A stretch of 64,000 bases of DNA, taken from the NCBI RefSeq assembly GCF_002157685.2, contig NZ_AP026738.1, positions 3,286,001 to 3,350,000 of the forward strand, read 5' to 3'. The notes beneath the pieces are model-generated. The model searched no databases, had not been told where the DNA came from, and saw only the letters and a list, made by a program, of their open reading frames with translations. The first letter of the stretch is position 1. Every line of letters begins with the position of its first letter. The DNA comes from Comamonas thiooxydans. GTDB lineage: Bacteria; Pseudomonadota; Gammaproteobacteria; Burkholderiales; Burkholderiaceae_C. Shown here one piece after another: positions 8,873 to 17,770 of the stretch. The translations under genes were made by a program, and so were the position numbers.

Positions 8873-11553
8873 CAGTGAACACCTCCTGATAGATTGGCAT
8901 CACGCTCCAGCGCCGCCATCAGCTGCTGCATCTCCCCGCTGCCTGCTGCGTCCGTGCCCACGTTGTATTGACGGCCGCCAATCACGACCTCGTGCCTGTG
9001 GGTGATGACGGATTGGGGTGCTGCGGCTGCAGGGGCTGGAGCCGGCGCCCGAGGCACTGAGCTGGGAGCGCTTGGCTTGCGCTCCGCCTCCTGCTTCGGC
9101 CTTGCATTGGTGGCGGCCTGCTGCAGGTCGATAGCCCTGCCCGCTTGCGTGACCGCAAACTGGGTCAGGTCATATTGATAGTTGCCCAGAGCGCCGCTGC
9201 TCTTGACGGAGAAAGGGTTGTCCTGCGCATACTGGTTCTGCCATTGCTTCCACCAGGCCTCCAGCTCCTGGCGGGTCTGGAACTGCGGCACCAGGCTTAG
9301 CGGCCCGGTGTTCTGGTGCATGACGCCTTGCGAGCCCTGCACGCCGGCATTGCGCTCCTCGACAAAGTTGCGCGGGCCGCCCTGCTCCCATTCACGGGCA
9401 GCGTGGGCGGCGCGGCCCGATGCATGCTCGATGCCGCGCATGCTCTCCTGCACGCTGTCGGCCGCCTCGCGCACCCGGCCCATGCCGCTGACCATGCTGC
9501 TGACGGCCCGGGCCGTGGCGCGGTCGGTGTTGAGCATGGCCTTGCCCGCATCGTCCACCGCGACTTCGTAGCCTTTGACCGCTGCCTGGGTCTTGAGCCA
9601 TTCAGGCGCGATACCGCCATTGGCCGCAATCACCTTGTCGGCCATGGACTTCCAGGCCTCGGCAATACGCATGGGCGGCTGCTTGCCGTCTTTTTCCAAC
9701 TGTTCAAACGCAGCACGCGCCTGTTTGGCCATGCGCTGCAGATCCTCGTTGGTGGTCATGCCCAGGTCTTTGTAGGCCTGCTCCAGCAGCGCGGTGGACT
9801 GCGCCGCATCCTGGGCCGTGCTGGCAGCAGCGCGCTGGGCCTTGGCAATTTCCTGCAGCTTGCGCCCGGCAGCATCCAGATTGCCGCTGGCAATCAGTTG
9901 CTCGTACTCGGCTCTGAGCTTCTTCAGGTTCTCGGCAGCAACGCGGTCGGCCTCGGCCTTGGCTGCTGCCTCCTTGGCCGCCTTGGCTGCGGCCTTTCCC
10001 GTGGCCTCGATGCCTGCAGCTACCGCCTCGATGGAGGGGGCCGCCGCCGCAGCAGCATTGCCGACTGCTGCCACATCCCCCGTCAGCCCGCTCCATGCAT
10101 CGCGCGCCGTCTGGGCGCCGTCAGCCATGCGTTGCAAGGACTCCTCAGCCTTGGCCTTGAGGGCGTCGGCAGAGGCACCAAATGCGCCCGCCATCTCTTC
10201 GGCATCAGCCGCCGCCAGACGAAAGCTCTCACTGAGACCGCCAAAGGTGACGGATGCCAGACCGCTGCGCAGCGCCGCCACACCCTCCATCACCTTGGAA
10301 GCAATCTGTGCAAACGCCGCGCCCAGACCGTAGATGGCAGTCAGCACACCATTGACACCCGCCGTCATCACGCCCCAGGCCAGCTGCACCGTGTTGCCTG
10401 CATTGGTGGCGTACTGGCCGATGCGCTGCAGCGTCTCGCCCGCCTCGCTGGCAAAGACCTGCAGGCGCAGCACCACGGCGTCAAAGTTGACGTTGGCTGC
10501 AAACGCGCGGAAGAACTTGAGGCCGTTCTCAAAAGCCGTGGCCAGGGTCTTGCCGAAGCGCTCCACCAGGCCGCTCTCGACCGCCTTGCGCAGCGCGCCG
10601 GTCAGCTCGTCCACGCCTTTGCGCACCACGGGCAGCACGGGCTTGCCCAGCACCTGGGTCACGGTCTCCCACATGCTGCTCAGGCCCTTGAGCGAGCCAT
10701 TGAGGTTGTCCGCCATGGTCCTGGCCGTGGCCTCTGCACTGCCGCCCGCCTCTCGCAGCTTGCCCGTCAGCTCGTCCAGCGCGCCCATGCCCTGGTTGAG
10801 CAAGGCGCGCAGCGCGGGCCCGGCCTCCTGCCCCACGGCATTGATGGCGCGCTCGCCGTCCTTGCCCTTGGCGGCCAGCTGGTGCAAGGCTTCTTCAAAG
10901 TTGGTGGTGACTATGCCTGCGGCGCCCAATTCCTTGCGGAAGCTGGAGAGCGGGTTGGCAAACTGGCTCATGATGGAGTTCAGCGCCGTACCTGCGCGGC
11001 TGGCGTCGATGCCCGCATCGGCAAACTTGCCGATGATGGCCACCGTGCTCTCCAGACTTACGCCCAGGGAATTGGCAACCGGCGCGGCATAGCTCAGCGC
11101 CTGGGCCAGCCCTTCCACGCTGGTGTTGGTGGCGTTGGCGCCCTTGGCCAGCACATCGGCCACGCGGCCTGCATCATCAAACGCCAAGCCCATGCCCATC
11201 ACGGCCTTGGTCACGTACTCGCTGGATTTGCCCAGCTCGATATCACCCGCCTTGGCCAGGTTCTCCAGTGCGCCAGCAGCCTGGACCGAGGTGTATTTGG
11301 TATTGCTGCCCGCCGCCTGGGCGGCCTTGGTCAGCGCGGCCATTTCTGCGGCCGTGCCCTCGGTGGCGGCCTTGACCCGACTCATGGCCGCTTCAAAGTC
11401 TGCGGCGCTCTGCACCACGCCTGCAAATGCCTTGATGCCGAAGTAGCCGGCAATCGTCGCGCCCAGCAGCTTCACATTGCGCCCAAGGCGGCTCAGCACC
11501 GCAGACGCATCGTCCTTGGCGTTGATCACAATCTGAATGGGCTTGAAGGCCAT
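8872..11553 (-). CDS. Phage tail tape measure protein, 893 aa
   Basis: Start set at ATG 11553 (MAFKPIQIVINAKDDASAVL); the open frame extends 28 codons further only from a TTG inside a hairpin. The N-terminal third matches the TP901-type tape-measure core: AADFEAAMSRVKAATEGTAA, then YVTKAVMGMGLAFDDAGRVA, and SYAAPVANSLGVSLESTVAI. The middle is Ala/Lys/Glu-rich coiled coil (about 500-640). This protein sets tail length and is threaded through the tail tube during assembly. No tail-assembly chaperone gene or slippery heptamer is evident between it and the tube gene, which is unusual. Confidence 0.95.
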   Translation of the reverse strand: MAFKPIQIVINAKDDASAVLSRLGRNVKLLGATIAGYFGIKAFAGVVQSAADFEAAMSRVKAATEGTAAEMAALTKAAQAAGSNTKYTSVQAAGALENLAKAGDIELGKSSEYVTKAVMGMGLAFDDAGRVADVLAKGANATNTSVEGLAQALSYAAPVANSLGVSLESTVAIIGKFADAGIDASRAGTALNSIMSQFANPLSSFRKELGAAGIVTTNFEEALHQLAAKGKDGERAINAVGQEAGPALRALLNQGMGALDELTGKLREAGGSAEATARTMADNLNGSLKGLSSMWETVTQVLGKPVLPVVRKGVDELTGALRKAVESGLVERFGKTLATAFENGLKFFRAFAANVNFDAVVLRLQVFASEAGETLQRIGQYATNAGNTVQLAWGVMTAGVNGVLTAIYGLGAAFAQIASKVMEGVAALRSGLASVTFGGLSESFRLAAADAEEMAGAFGASADALKAKAEESLQRMADGAQTARDAWSGLTGDVAAVGNAAAAAAPSIEAVAAGIEATGKAAAKAAKEAAAKAEADRVAAENLKKLRAEYEQLIASGNLDAAGRKLQEIAKAQRAAASTAQDAAQSTALLEQAYKDLGMTTNEDLQRMAKQARAAFEQLEKDGKQPPMRIAEAWKSMADKVIAANGGIAPEWLKTQAAVKGYEVAVDDAGKAMLNTDRATARAVSSMVSGMGRVREAADSVQESMRGIEHASGRAAHAAREWEQGGPRNFVEERNAGVQGSQGVMHQNTGPLSLVPQFQTRQELEAWWKQWQNQYAQDNPFSVKSSGALGNYQYDLTQFAVTQAGRAIDLQQAATNARPKQEAERKPSAPSSVPRAPAPAPAAAAPQSVITHRHEVVIGGRQYNVGTDAAGSGEMQQLMAALERDANLSGGVH

Positions 11554-11584
11554 GGTGTCGGTGCTTGAGTGAAAGTGGTTGCTT

Positions 11585-11628
11585 CGGTTTGCACTGCAGC
11601 CGGCGCTTGGTGGCCGCAGTGCAAACCG
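11585..11628. repeat. 13-bp perfect inverted repeat before tape measure gene
   Basis: CGGTTTGCACTGC (11585-11597) and its exact complement (11616-11628) are separated by 18 bases in the gap between the tube and tape-measure genes. On the transcript this would form a strong hairpin about 30 bases upstream of the tape-measure ATG. It has no following T-run on the minus strand, so it is not a standard terminator. It may limit transcription or translation to set the ratio of tube to tape-measure protein. Confidence 0.7.
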
Positions 11629-11662
11629 CCCCGGCAAGCCGGGAGGTCTGGATGGAGATGGG

Positions 11663-12460
11663 TTAAGGAATCAGCGCCGCACGGCCGTCCACATAGACGG
11701 CCTCGCCGTTGTCGGGCTTGAGCACTTCCACATCGAAGCCGAACTGGCTGTAGTCCGTGCCGTCCTGAATCAGCGGCAGCTCGCCCGTGGGCGACAGCGC
11801 TACGCTGGGGAACCACCAGTCACGATTGCTGCCGTGGGCGTTGTCGGCAATCAGCTGCAGTGCGCCCTTCAGATCCGCGCCGTTGCCGGACTTGATGCGC
11901 TCCCAGCTGGTCTCTGCGGCGGTGTAGCCCACCAGTACCTCGGTGGCCGCGTCGATCTCGCCGCCCTCCGCGATCTGCAGCAGGCCCAGGTCGGCATCCA
12001 CGGTGTAATCGGTGCCCGCTGCAAAGGTCGTGGTGCCGTCCTTGCTTTTGACGGTGACGGTGCTCAGCTTGCGCGCGCCCGTGGGGGCCGCTGCGGTAAC
12101 CCCCAGGCGGTAGATGCCGCCCGGCTCCACCGTATGCGCCTCGTCGGCCACCGTGGCAGATTCCTGTGTGTGGGTCTCTGCCGTGCCGGACAGAAACATG
12201 CGCAGGTTGCTGCCGCTGATGTTGTCGGTGGTGATGGCCGCCTTGCGGGTGATCTCGATCAGGACTTCTTCGTCCTTCTCGCGCAGGCCGCCCTGCGAGC
12301 TGTAATGCGGGGCCTTGTCGCCCTCCACGCTCAAAGAGAAGGCCGGGCAGTTGCCGAACTGGCGACCGCCCAGCAGGCGGCCCGCTGCATCGAACGGATA
12401 GAAAACAAGGCGTCCACGCGGAATCTGGTATTCCTTCTTGACGCGGGGCAGTGCAGCCAT
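11663..12460 (-). CDS. Phage major tail tube protein, 265 aa
   Basis: Start chosen at ATG 12460 (MAALPRVKKEYQIPRGRL); it has a nearby purine-rich site (AAAGGAGCTAGTC). The 265 residues show the beta-rich pattern of tail tube proteins, with FDAAGRLLGGRQFGNCPAFS early and WWFPSVALSPTGELPLIQD late. It is placed between the tail-terminator gene and the tape measure, which is where lambda gpV-type tube genes lie. It would polymerise into the hollow tail tube. Confidence 0.85.
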   Translation of the reverse strand: MAALPRVKKEYQIPRGRLVFYPFDAAGRLLGGRQFGNCPAFSLSVEGDKAPHYSSQGGLREKDEEVLIEITRKAAITTDNISGSNLRMFLSGTAETHTQESATVADEAHTVEPGGIYRLGVTAAAPTGARKLSTVTVKSKDGTTTFAAGTDYTVDADLGLLQIAEGGEIDAATEVLVGYTAAETSWERIKSGNGADLKGALQLIADNAHGSNRDWWFPSVALSPTGELPLIQDGTDYSQFGFDVEVLKPDNGEAVYVDGRAALIP

Positions 12461-12495
12461 GACTAGCTCCTTTGAATGATTGAACGGCGCCGGCC

Positions 12496-12909
12496 TCAGG
12501 CGTCCAGCGACTCGAAAACAGAGACGGTGGTGAACTCCACCGCATAGCCGACCAGGCCGGCGTCCACAAACTCGGCCTCTCGCACTCCGGCGGCGCGCAG
12601 CTCTGACCAGGCCCGCCCGCCGGGCACAGCAGGCCGCCAGCCGTGCAGACAGCCCACCACGTCTTCCACGGCGGCATCCAGCTCGGCAGCAGCCGTGTCG
12701 CTGCGCCGGTTCACCAGCACGCAGGACCAGCGCGGCTCCAGCTGGGCAGCCTCGCGCGACACATCGCCCAGGCCCGCGCCGGACATGCGCACCTCGATGG
12801 CCGGCACCTGCGTGCGGTCGCACAGCTGCGACGCACCTCGCACCTGCCAGGCGGCCAGTGCACTGCGCCCTGCCAGGCGCGACTTGATGATTGGTTCAAG
12901 CAGCAACAT
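12496..12909 (-). CDS. Phage tail terminator/completion protein, 137 aa
   Basis: A 137-residue protein (MLLLEPIIKSRLAGRSALAA) between the head-closure gene and the tube gene, the usual position of the tail terminator (lambda gpU equivalent). The sequence has the alpha/beta pattern of that family: an N-terminal helix, a strand containing PAIEVRMSGAG, then SCVLVNRRSDTAAAELDAAV and a C-terminal AVEFTTVSVFESLDA strand. It likely caps the tail tube and joins it to the head. Assignment rests on position, size and pattern. Confidence 0.7.
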   Translation of the reverse strand: MLLLEPIIKSRLAGRSALAAWQVRGASQLCDRTQVPAIEVRMSGAGLGDVSREAAQLEPRWSCVLVNRRSDTAAAELDAAVEDVVGCLHGWRPAVPGGRAWSELRAAGVREAEFVDAGLVGYAVEFTTVSVFESLDA

Positions 12910-12914
12910 GGCGC

Positions 12915-13235
12915 TCAGTTCAGAAAGACGATGGGCAACACGGCCCAGCCGCTGGCGTCCTGCACCACCGGCCCGATCACCTGGCAGGGTTGGCCGCCCA
13001 GCAGCAGGCCGGTGCTGCCCTCGGCAATGCCGGGGGCATCGGCAAGCGGCATGGCCACGGTGTGGCGCTCAGCAGTGGCCGCATCGGTCAGAAAGCCTTC
13101 CAGCGGCGTGCGGTTGAACACCACGCCAAAGGGCTTACCGCCCTGCCAGCTGGCCGTGGCATTGGCCAGGGTTTGGCTGATGCCCTGATTGATCAGCGCA
13201 TCCACCTGCGCAAAAGGTGCAGTACTTGCCAACAT
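12915..13235 (-). CDS. Head-tail joining/closure protein (FII-like), 106 aa
   Basis: Starts at ATG 13235, three bases from the capsid gene stop; longer frames overlap the capsid gene in another frame and are rejected. The 106 residues combine an N-terminal helix (VDALINQGISQTLANATASW) with a beta-barrel-like remainder (GGKPFGVVFNRTP, STGLLLGGQPCQVIGPVVQ). This is the layout of lambda gpFII-like or related stopper proteins that sit under the portal. It lies between major capsid and tail terminator genes, the expected place. Confidence 0.7.
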   Translation of the reverse strand: MLASTAPFAQVDALINQGISQTLANATASWQGGKPFGVVFNRTPLEGFLTDAATAERHTVAMPLADAPGIAEGSTGLLLGGQPCQVIGPVVQDASGWAVLPIVFLN

Positions 13236-13237
13236 GC

Positions 13238-14281
13238 TCAGGCCTTGCGCTTGGCGCGCTGCAGCATGCCGGGGCGGGTGCACATGAACAGTGGGTAGCT
13301 GCGCACCTCGGGGCGCACCCACTCCTGGCGGTCCTTGTCCGTGACCACCATGGCGTACACGTCCTGGCCGGGCGTGTTGACGAAGGGGAAGGACTCGGCC
13401 GGCGAGAAGCCGACGCGAAACGCGTCCGGCGCACCCACGGGGAAGAACTGGCACTTGTCCGGGTGCACGGCCACGGTGCTGTTGTCGTCGGTACCTCGGT
13501 AGTTGATGAACTGGATATTGCCGTAGCGAAACGAGCCGAAGACCTGGCCCACGTCATTGCGCAGGTCACGCGCCTCCTGCTGGTTCAGGTAGGTGCCGCG
13601 GGTTTCGGCATTACCGGTGAGGTCGTCGAAGAAGTTGTCGCCGCACAGGCCCACGGCATAGGTCTGGCCGGGCAGCCAGGCGCCATGGCTGGCGCGCATC
13701 ATGTCGCGGATGAGCGCATTGCACTGCTTGCGGATCTCGCCGCCTTCGGCCGTGGCGTTGGCCAGGTCGAAGTTGATCTCGGCAGGCTGGGCAATGCCAA
13801 ACTCTTCATACCAGTCCACCAGCACAGAGCCATCGGCGTCCAGCACCTTGCCCTGCACGGCGCCCAGGCGCATGTGCTCGTGCGTCAGCTCCACAGCGGC
13901 ACGCAGGCCGGTCTTGCCATTCATGATGTCGGCCAGCTCGTTCTGCACGGCCTGCAGCTCGCTGACGGAGCCGAAGGCGCGAATGTTCTGCACCGACGAT
14001 GCATACAGCGTCTTGCCGCGCGCGATGCGCAGGGTGTCGAAGTGGCGCATGCGGCGGCTTTCGCCCTTGCCTTCTTCGATGGGTGCACCGCGCGGGCTGG
14101 TCTTGATGAGGGACAGCACGCCGCCTTTTTCCTCGATCGCCACGGTGGTGGTGCGCGAGCGCTCGGTCGTGAAAATGCCCAGTTGCCCCAGCAGCTGCGG
14201 CGCATAGGGCGCGGCCTGGATGGCGGTGGACATCGAGGTCATGCTGAATGCCTCGTGCGCAAAGATATTGAGATCGGCCAT
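13238..14281 (-). CDS. Major capsid protein, lambda gpE family
   Basis: A 347-residue protein close in length to lambda gpE. It begins MADLNIFAHEAFSMTSMSTA, continues with LGIFTTERSRTTTVAIEEK, and ends with VRPEVRSYPLFMCTRPGML. These are the hallmarks of the phage capsid E family (HK97 fold), including the ARGKTLYASSVQNIR region. It assembles the icosahedral shell. It lies directly after the decoration protein gene, as in lambda, with a 27-base gap. Confidence 0.95.
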   Translation of the reverse strand: MADLNIFAHEAFSMTSMSTAIQAAPYAPQLLGQLGIFTTERSRTTTVAIEEKGGVLSLIKTSPRGAPIEEGKGESRRMRHFDTLRIARGKTLYASSVQNIRAFGSVSELQAVQNELADIMNGKTGLRAAVELTHEHMRLGAVQGKVLDADGSVLVDWYEEFGIAQPAEINFDLANATAEGGEIRKQCNALIRDMMRASHGAWLPGQTYAVGLCGDNFFDDLTGNAETRGTYLNQQEARDLRNDVGQVFGSFRYGNIQFINYRGTDDNSTVAVHPDKCQFFPVGAPDAFRVGFSPAESFPFVNTPGQDVYAMVVTDKDRQEWVRPEVRSYPLFMCTRPGMLQRAKRKA

Positions 14282-14308
14282 ATCGGTAGTCCTTTTTCTG
14301 GCGCGGCT

Positions 14309-14674
14309 TCAGCGCGCAACAATGCCCACGGCGGCCAGTTGGGCCAGGGCAGCGGTTTTCTGGGGTTCGGTCGTGCCTGCTGGCCAGGCCAGCGCATGGG
14401 CGGCCACTTCGGCGTCGCGGGCGGTGATGACGGCGGCGTGGGCTGCGGCGGTGCTGTCCACGGCGGCAAACAGCACGGCAATGGCGGTCTGGCTGCCGTT
14501 GTCGTTGGTGGGGCTGACGGCCGTGTATTCGCCACTGGTAGTGACCTTGCCCAGCACAGCGCCGGGCAGCAGGTTTTGCCCCTGCGCGATAGTAACCACT
14601 TCGCGCGAGCGGGTGCCGTTGGCCTCGCTGACCAGATAGCAGGCCGTGCCGGGGCCGAGTTCTTGCACTTGCAT
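14309..14674 (-). CDS. Head decoration protein, lambda gpD-like
   Basis: Start at ATG 14674 (MQVQELGPGTACYLVSEANG). The 121 residues show the pattern of head decoration proteins: SREVVTIAQGQNLLPGAVLG, GEYTAVSPTNDNGSQTAIAV, and LFAAVDSTAAAHAAVITARD. It stabilises the expanded capsid by trimeric caps on the outer shell. It lies between the protease/scaffold gene and the major capsid gene, exactly as gpD does in lambda. Confidence 0.93.
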   Translation of the reverse strand: MQVQELGPGTACYLVSEANGTRSREVVTIAQGQNLLPGAVLGKVTTSGEYTAVSPTNDNGSQTAIAVLFAAVDSTAAAHAAVITARDAEVAAHALAWPAGTTEPQKTAALAQLAAVGIVAR

Positions 14675-14703
14675 GGTGTGTGCTCCTATGGGTGGGGGTT
14701 GGG

Positions 14704-15201
14704 TTACGGTGCGGTGCCAAAGGCCTTGCCCCAACCGGCTGCGGCCTGGGTGGCCGCCTGTGCAGAGCCGTCGGGGCTGGCCGCCTCGACGCCCGAGACA
14801 TTGGGGTTGCCCAGTGCCGCCATGGCCTGGGCAAACTGGTTGGCAGCCGCTGCGGGGGCTGCAGCGGCTGCGACAGCCGGTGCGGCATCCAGCACGCCCT
14901 GGGCCTGCTCGGCCGTCAGGCCGCCGGCAATGCAGGTCTGCGCCAGTGCAGCGTTGGCCGGTGCATGGGCATGGCCCAGGATGGCGCTGACGCGGGCACG
15001 CTCGGCCTGTGCGCCTTCGGCGCGGGCTTGCTCCAGGCCTTGCGAGGCAGCAGCAGCAACTGCAGCAGGACCGGCAGGTGCAGCAGCCGATGCAGCGGCG
15101 GGGGCCACAACAGCCGCCGTAGAGGGTTCGGCAGGCGCAGCCGCCGTAGAGGGTTCGGCAGGCGCAGCCGCCGCCGGTTGAATGGTTTGGGGGTCGCCCA
15201 T
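14704..15201 (-). CDS. Nested scaffold protein (Nu3-like), internal in-frame start
   Basis: Inside the protease gene and in the same frame, ATG 15201 (MGDPQTIQPAAAAPAEPS) is preceded by AAGGAG at a six-base spacing, a better ribosome site than most in this window. The 165-residue product is the Ala/Pro-rich linker plus helical scaffold without the protease domain, the same arrangement as lambda gpNu3 nested in gpC. It would act as the internal assembly scaffold and be removed by the protease. The nested start is visible; separate expression is inferred. Confidence 0.7.
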   Translation of the reverse strand: MGDPQTIQPAAAAPAEPSTAAAPAEPSTAAVVAPAAASAAAPAGPAAVAAAASQGLEQARAEGAQAERARVSAILGHAHAPANAALAQTCIAGGLTAEQAQGVLDAAPAVAAAAAPAAAANQFAQAMAALGNPNVSGVEAASPDGSAQAATQAAAGWGKAFGTAP

Positions 15202-16155
15202 AGAAGCTCCTTGAAGTTGAATTGAGATTCCCGCCCCTGCGGGGTAACTGCGAGCGCGGCGCGCAGACAGGTCGGCAATCACGGCGTCTGCCGTGCCGAT
15301 GCGGTCGGCCAGCCTTGCAGCCACGCCGGCCACGCCCCGGTACACGGCGGCGCGCGTGTCGCGCACGGCCTGCTCTTCCATGCCGCGGTGCCTGGCCACG
15401 GCCTGCACAAACATCTGGTACAGGCCTTCGATGTCTGCCTGCAGGTGCTCGCGCACCGATGTGGGCAAGGGCTGGTAGGGGTTGCCGTCCACCTTGTGCT
15501 CGCCGGCAAAGATGTGGCTGACGTTGATGCCCTCATTGGCCAGCGCGCGGCTGTAGTCCACATGGCGCATCACCACGCCGATGGAGCCCACGTAAGAAGT
15601 CGTGGTCAGCACCACCTCGTCTGCCGCGCTGGCGGCCAGGTAGGCAGCGCTGGCCGCCATGCCGTCGGCCACGGCCACGATGGGTTTGCGCCCGCGTGCG
15701 GCGTAAATGCGGTCTGCCAGCTCAAACGCGCCCGACACCTCGCCGCCCGGGCTGTCCAGCACCAGGGCAATGGCATGCACCTCGGGCTGGGCCAGGGCGT
15801 CTTCCATATCGGCAGCCAGGTCGTTGTAGCCAATCAGCAGGCTGCTGTCGGCCTCCAGCCGGGTGCGGTGCACCAGGCCGCCCATGGCGCTGATGACGGC
15901 CACGCCCTCATTCACACGGTAGCCGCGCTCGGTGCGCTCGCCCTTGCGGGTGGTAAACATCTCGGCAGGCAAAGCCGCGCGGGGGCTGATGGCGGCAGCA
16001 TCGATCTGCAGGCCCTCGGTGCCCAGCAGGCGCTGGCCCAGGCCGGCGATGATGGCGTCCAGCTTTTGCGGGTGCAGCAGCAGCGGGGTGTTGAACAGGC
16101 GGTCGGCCAGATGCGGATAGGGTCTGCTCATCTGACGGTTAATTTGGCGGTTCAT
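14704..16155 (-). CDS. Capsid maturation protease with fused scaffold (lambda gpC-like, S49 family)
   Basis: Starts at ATG 16155, overlapping the portal stop. Residues of about 60-300 are an S49 (SppA/ClpP-like) peptidase: LVLDSPGGEVSGAFELADRI, then VADGMAASAAYLAASAADEV with the catalytic serine, and YVGSIGVVMRHVDYS. The last 165 residues are Ala/Pro-rich scaffold with a helical end. It processes scaffold and head proteins during capsid maturation. A second start with a strong ribosome site inside the frame makes the scaffold separately. Total 483 residues. Confidence 0.93.
   Translation of the reverse strand: MNRQINRQMSRPYPHLADRLFNTPLLLHPQKLDAIIAGLGQRLLGTEGLQIDAAAISPRAALPAEMFTTRKGERTERGYRVNEGVAVISAMGGLVHRTRLEADSSLLIGYNDLAADMEDALAQPEVHAIALVLDSPGGEVSGAFELADRIYAARGRKPIVAVADGMAASAAYLAASAADEVVLTTTSYVGSIGVVMRHVDYSRALANEGINVSHIFAGEHKVDGNPYQPLPTSVREHLQADIEGLYQMFVQAVARHRGMEEQAVRDTRAAVYRGVAGVAARLADRIGTADAVIADLSARRARSYPAGAGISIQLQGASMGDPQTIQPAAAAPAEPSTAAAPAEPSTAAVVAPAAASAAAPAGPAAVAAAASQGLEQARAEGAQAERARVSAILGHAHAPANAALAQTCIAGGLTAEQAQGVLDAAPAVAAAAAPAAAANQFAQAMAALGNPNVSGVEAASPDGSAQAATQAAAGWGKAFGTAP
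15121..15173. repeat. 27-bp tandem repeat in scaffold linker
   Basis: A 27-base unit (15121-15147) is followed by a second, 26-base identical copy (15148-15173). Each adds nine residues (AEPSTAAAP) to the linker between protease and scaffold. It is likely a slippage-prone length polymorphism. Confidence 0.85.
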
Positions 16156-17768
16156 GGCGCATCCTTTCGGGCGGGTGCGCCCTCTTCCTTGTCGCTGCCG
16201 TTGTCTGCGGTGTTGGCAATCCAGGTGGTGGCACCGGGCTCGGGCAGGCCGTGCTCGCGGCGGCACTCGGCCTCCAGGCGCTGCTGGTGCAGCACCTCTT
16301 CCCAGTCCAGCCCCTGCTCGGCGCATTCCTGCTCCAGGGTGGAGACACCAATCTCCAGCCGCAGCTTGGCGGCCTGCACTTCCTTGACCGGGTCCACCCA
16401 GCCCTTGCCGCCAAACACAAAGCGGCAGCGGGTATAGGCGTAGCGGTTGGCGTAAAAGCCGGGCGCGTCGATCACGCCCGCGTTCACCGCCTCTTCCAGC
16501 CACAGCTCGTAGATGGGCCGCAGCCAGGTGGTGGTCAGCCAGCGGCGGCGGCCGTGAAAGTAGCGCCATGCCTCCAGCAGCGCGGCGCGGGCGCTGCTGT
16601 AGTTCACGCGGCTGAAGTCCTTGGCAAACAGCTCGTACGGCAGGTTCATGCCGGCGGCAATGCGCCGCTCCACCGCCAGCATGAAGGCCTCAAACGCCAC
16701 ATTGGGGCGGCCCGGCGCAAACGACTGCAGCCGCGCGCCCACGGGCAGCGGGATCACCGCCCCGGCCTGCAGCTTGCCGATGCTGCGCGACTGGGTGACG
16801 GACTCCTTCCACACATCGCGCGCCTGATCGCCAAACAGGGCCGACGCAGCCTCCTGGCTCAGGTCCGACTCCAGGAACGCCGCCACCAGCGAGTTGGCCA
16901 GGCTGGCCTGCAGCTCGTTCTGGGCGTACTTGCCCGCCATATGGAACTCGCGCATCACTGCGCTGACGATGGGCTTGCCCCGGCTCTGGCCCGTGCGCTC
17001 CTTGGCATGCAGGTGCACCACGCGGCGGCGGCCCCAGGGGGTAAAGGCGGGCACGCGCTCCCAGCGGTTCAGGTCTAGCGCCTCGTCGCCGCGCAGGTAC
17101 AGCGCATCGCCTGGGTGCGCGGCACGAAAGTGGTAGGCCACGGGCGCGCCCTCGCCGTCCAGCTCCACGCCACGGCGAATGCGGGCCATGCCCTCCAGGT
17201 ACGGCGGGGTCTCCAGCCGGTCGGCCTCGATCACGCTCAGCCGCGTGGCCCAGGGGCTGTCGGGCCGAGGCAGCCATTTGGGAATGGCCACGGCATCGCC
17301 GTTCACCATCTCGCCGCCCAGGGCCAGTACCGTCAGGCCCAGCAAATCCAGCGTGCGGGCTGCATCGCAATCCGTCGTGTCGGCCCAGCTGCGAAAGTGC
17401 GCCTCTACCTTGTTGCCCCACTCGCGGGCCTGCTCGGGCGTCCAGCCCAGCAGGCGGTAGTCGGGCACGGCAGACAGGCGCAGCACTGCGCCCACCACGT
17501 TGTCGCGGTGGGTCTGCAAGCCGCCCGCCATCAGCCCGTCATTGCGGGCCAGGTCGCGGGCGCGACTGGTCAACGTGCCCAGCTCGGGCAGCAGGTCGGC
17601 ATCGGCGCTGCCCGCCATGGGCTGCCAGTCGCTCAGTGCCAGATCGGTGTGCGATGCACCCTGGTAGGCAGACATGGCCGCCCCGCCCTTGAGCGGCGCT
17701 GCGCCCAGCGACGCCGCAAACGACGTGCGGCTGCGGCTTTGACGGCTTAGTTGGTTCTTGCGGCCCAT
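16152..17768 (-). CDS. Phage portal protein, lambda gpB family
   Basis: A 538-residue protein, near the usual portal length. Features include an Arg/Ser-rich N-terminus, LTSRARDLARNDGLMAGGLQ with the following THRDNVVG, VIEADRLETPPYLEG, and AAGMNLPYELFAKDFSRVNY followed by SSARAALLEAWRYF. All are characteristic of lambda-type portals. It forms the dodecameric channel at the packaging vertex. It lies between the W-like gene and the protease gene, overlapping the latter by ATGA. Confidence 0.95.
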   Translation of the reverse strand: MGRKNQLSRQSRSRTSFAASLGAAPLKGGAAMSAYQGASHTDLALSDWQPMAGSADADLLPELGTLTSRARDLARNDGLMAGGLQTHRDNVVGAVLRLSAVPDYRLLGWTPEQAREWGNKVEAHFRSWADTTDCDAARTLDLLGLTVLALGGEMVNGDAVAIPKWLPRPDSPWATRLSVIEADRLETPPYLEGMARIRRGVELDGEGAPVAYHFRAAHPGDALYLRGDEALDLNRWERVPAFTPWGRRRVVHLHAKERTGQSRGKPIVSAVMREFHMAGKYAQNELQASLANSLVAAFLESDLSQEAASALFGDQARDVWKESVTQSRSIGKLQAGAVIPLPVGARLQSFAPGRPNVAFEAFMLAVERRIAAGMNLPYELFAKDFSRVNYSSARAALLEAWRYFHGRRRWLTTTWLRPIYELWLEEAVNAGVIDAPGFYANRYAYTRCRFVFGGKGWVDPVKEVQAAKLRLEIGVSTLEQECAEQGLDWEEVLHQQRLEAECRREHGLPEPGATTWIANTADNGSDKEEGAPARKDAP

Positions 17769-17770
17769 GC

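Noticed and set aside
5393..8878. Long plus-strand open frame of over 1100 codons opposite the large tail protein
   Set aside because: It is the antisense shadow of a high-GC gene with strong third-position bias; composition is His/Gln/Arg-rich, there is no ribosome site, and the minus-strand gene fits the operon.
9316..11568. Plus-strand open frame opposite the tape measure gene
   Set aside because: Antisense shadow; the tape-measure reading is unambiguous.
15121..15173. Tandem repeat considered as a CRISPR-like element
   Set aside because: Only two direct copies without spacers, coding for a linker; no CRISPR arrays were seen in the window.
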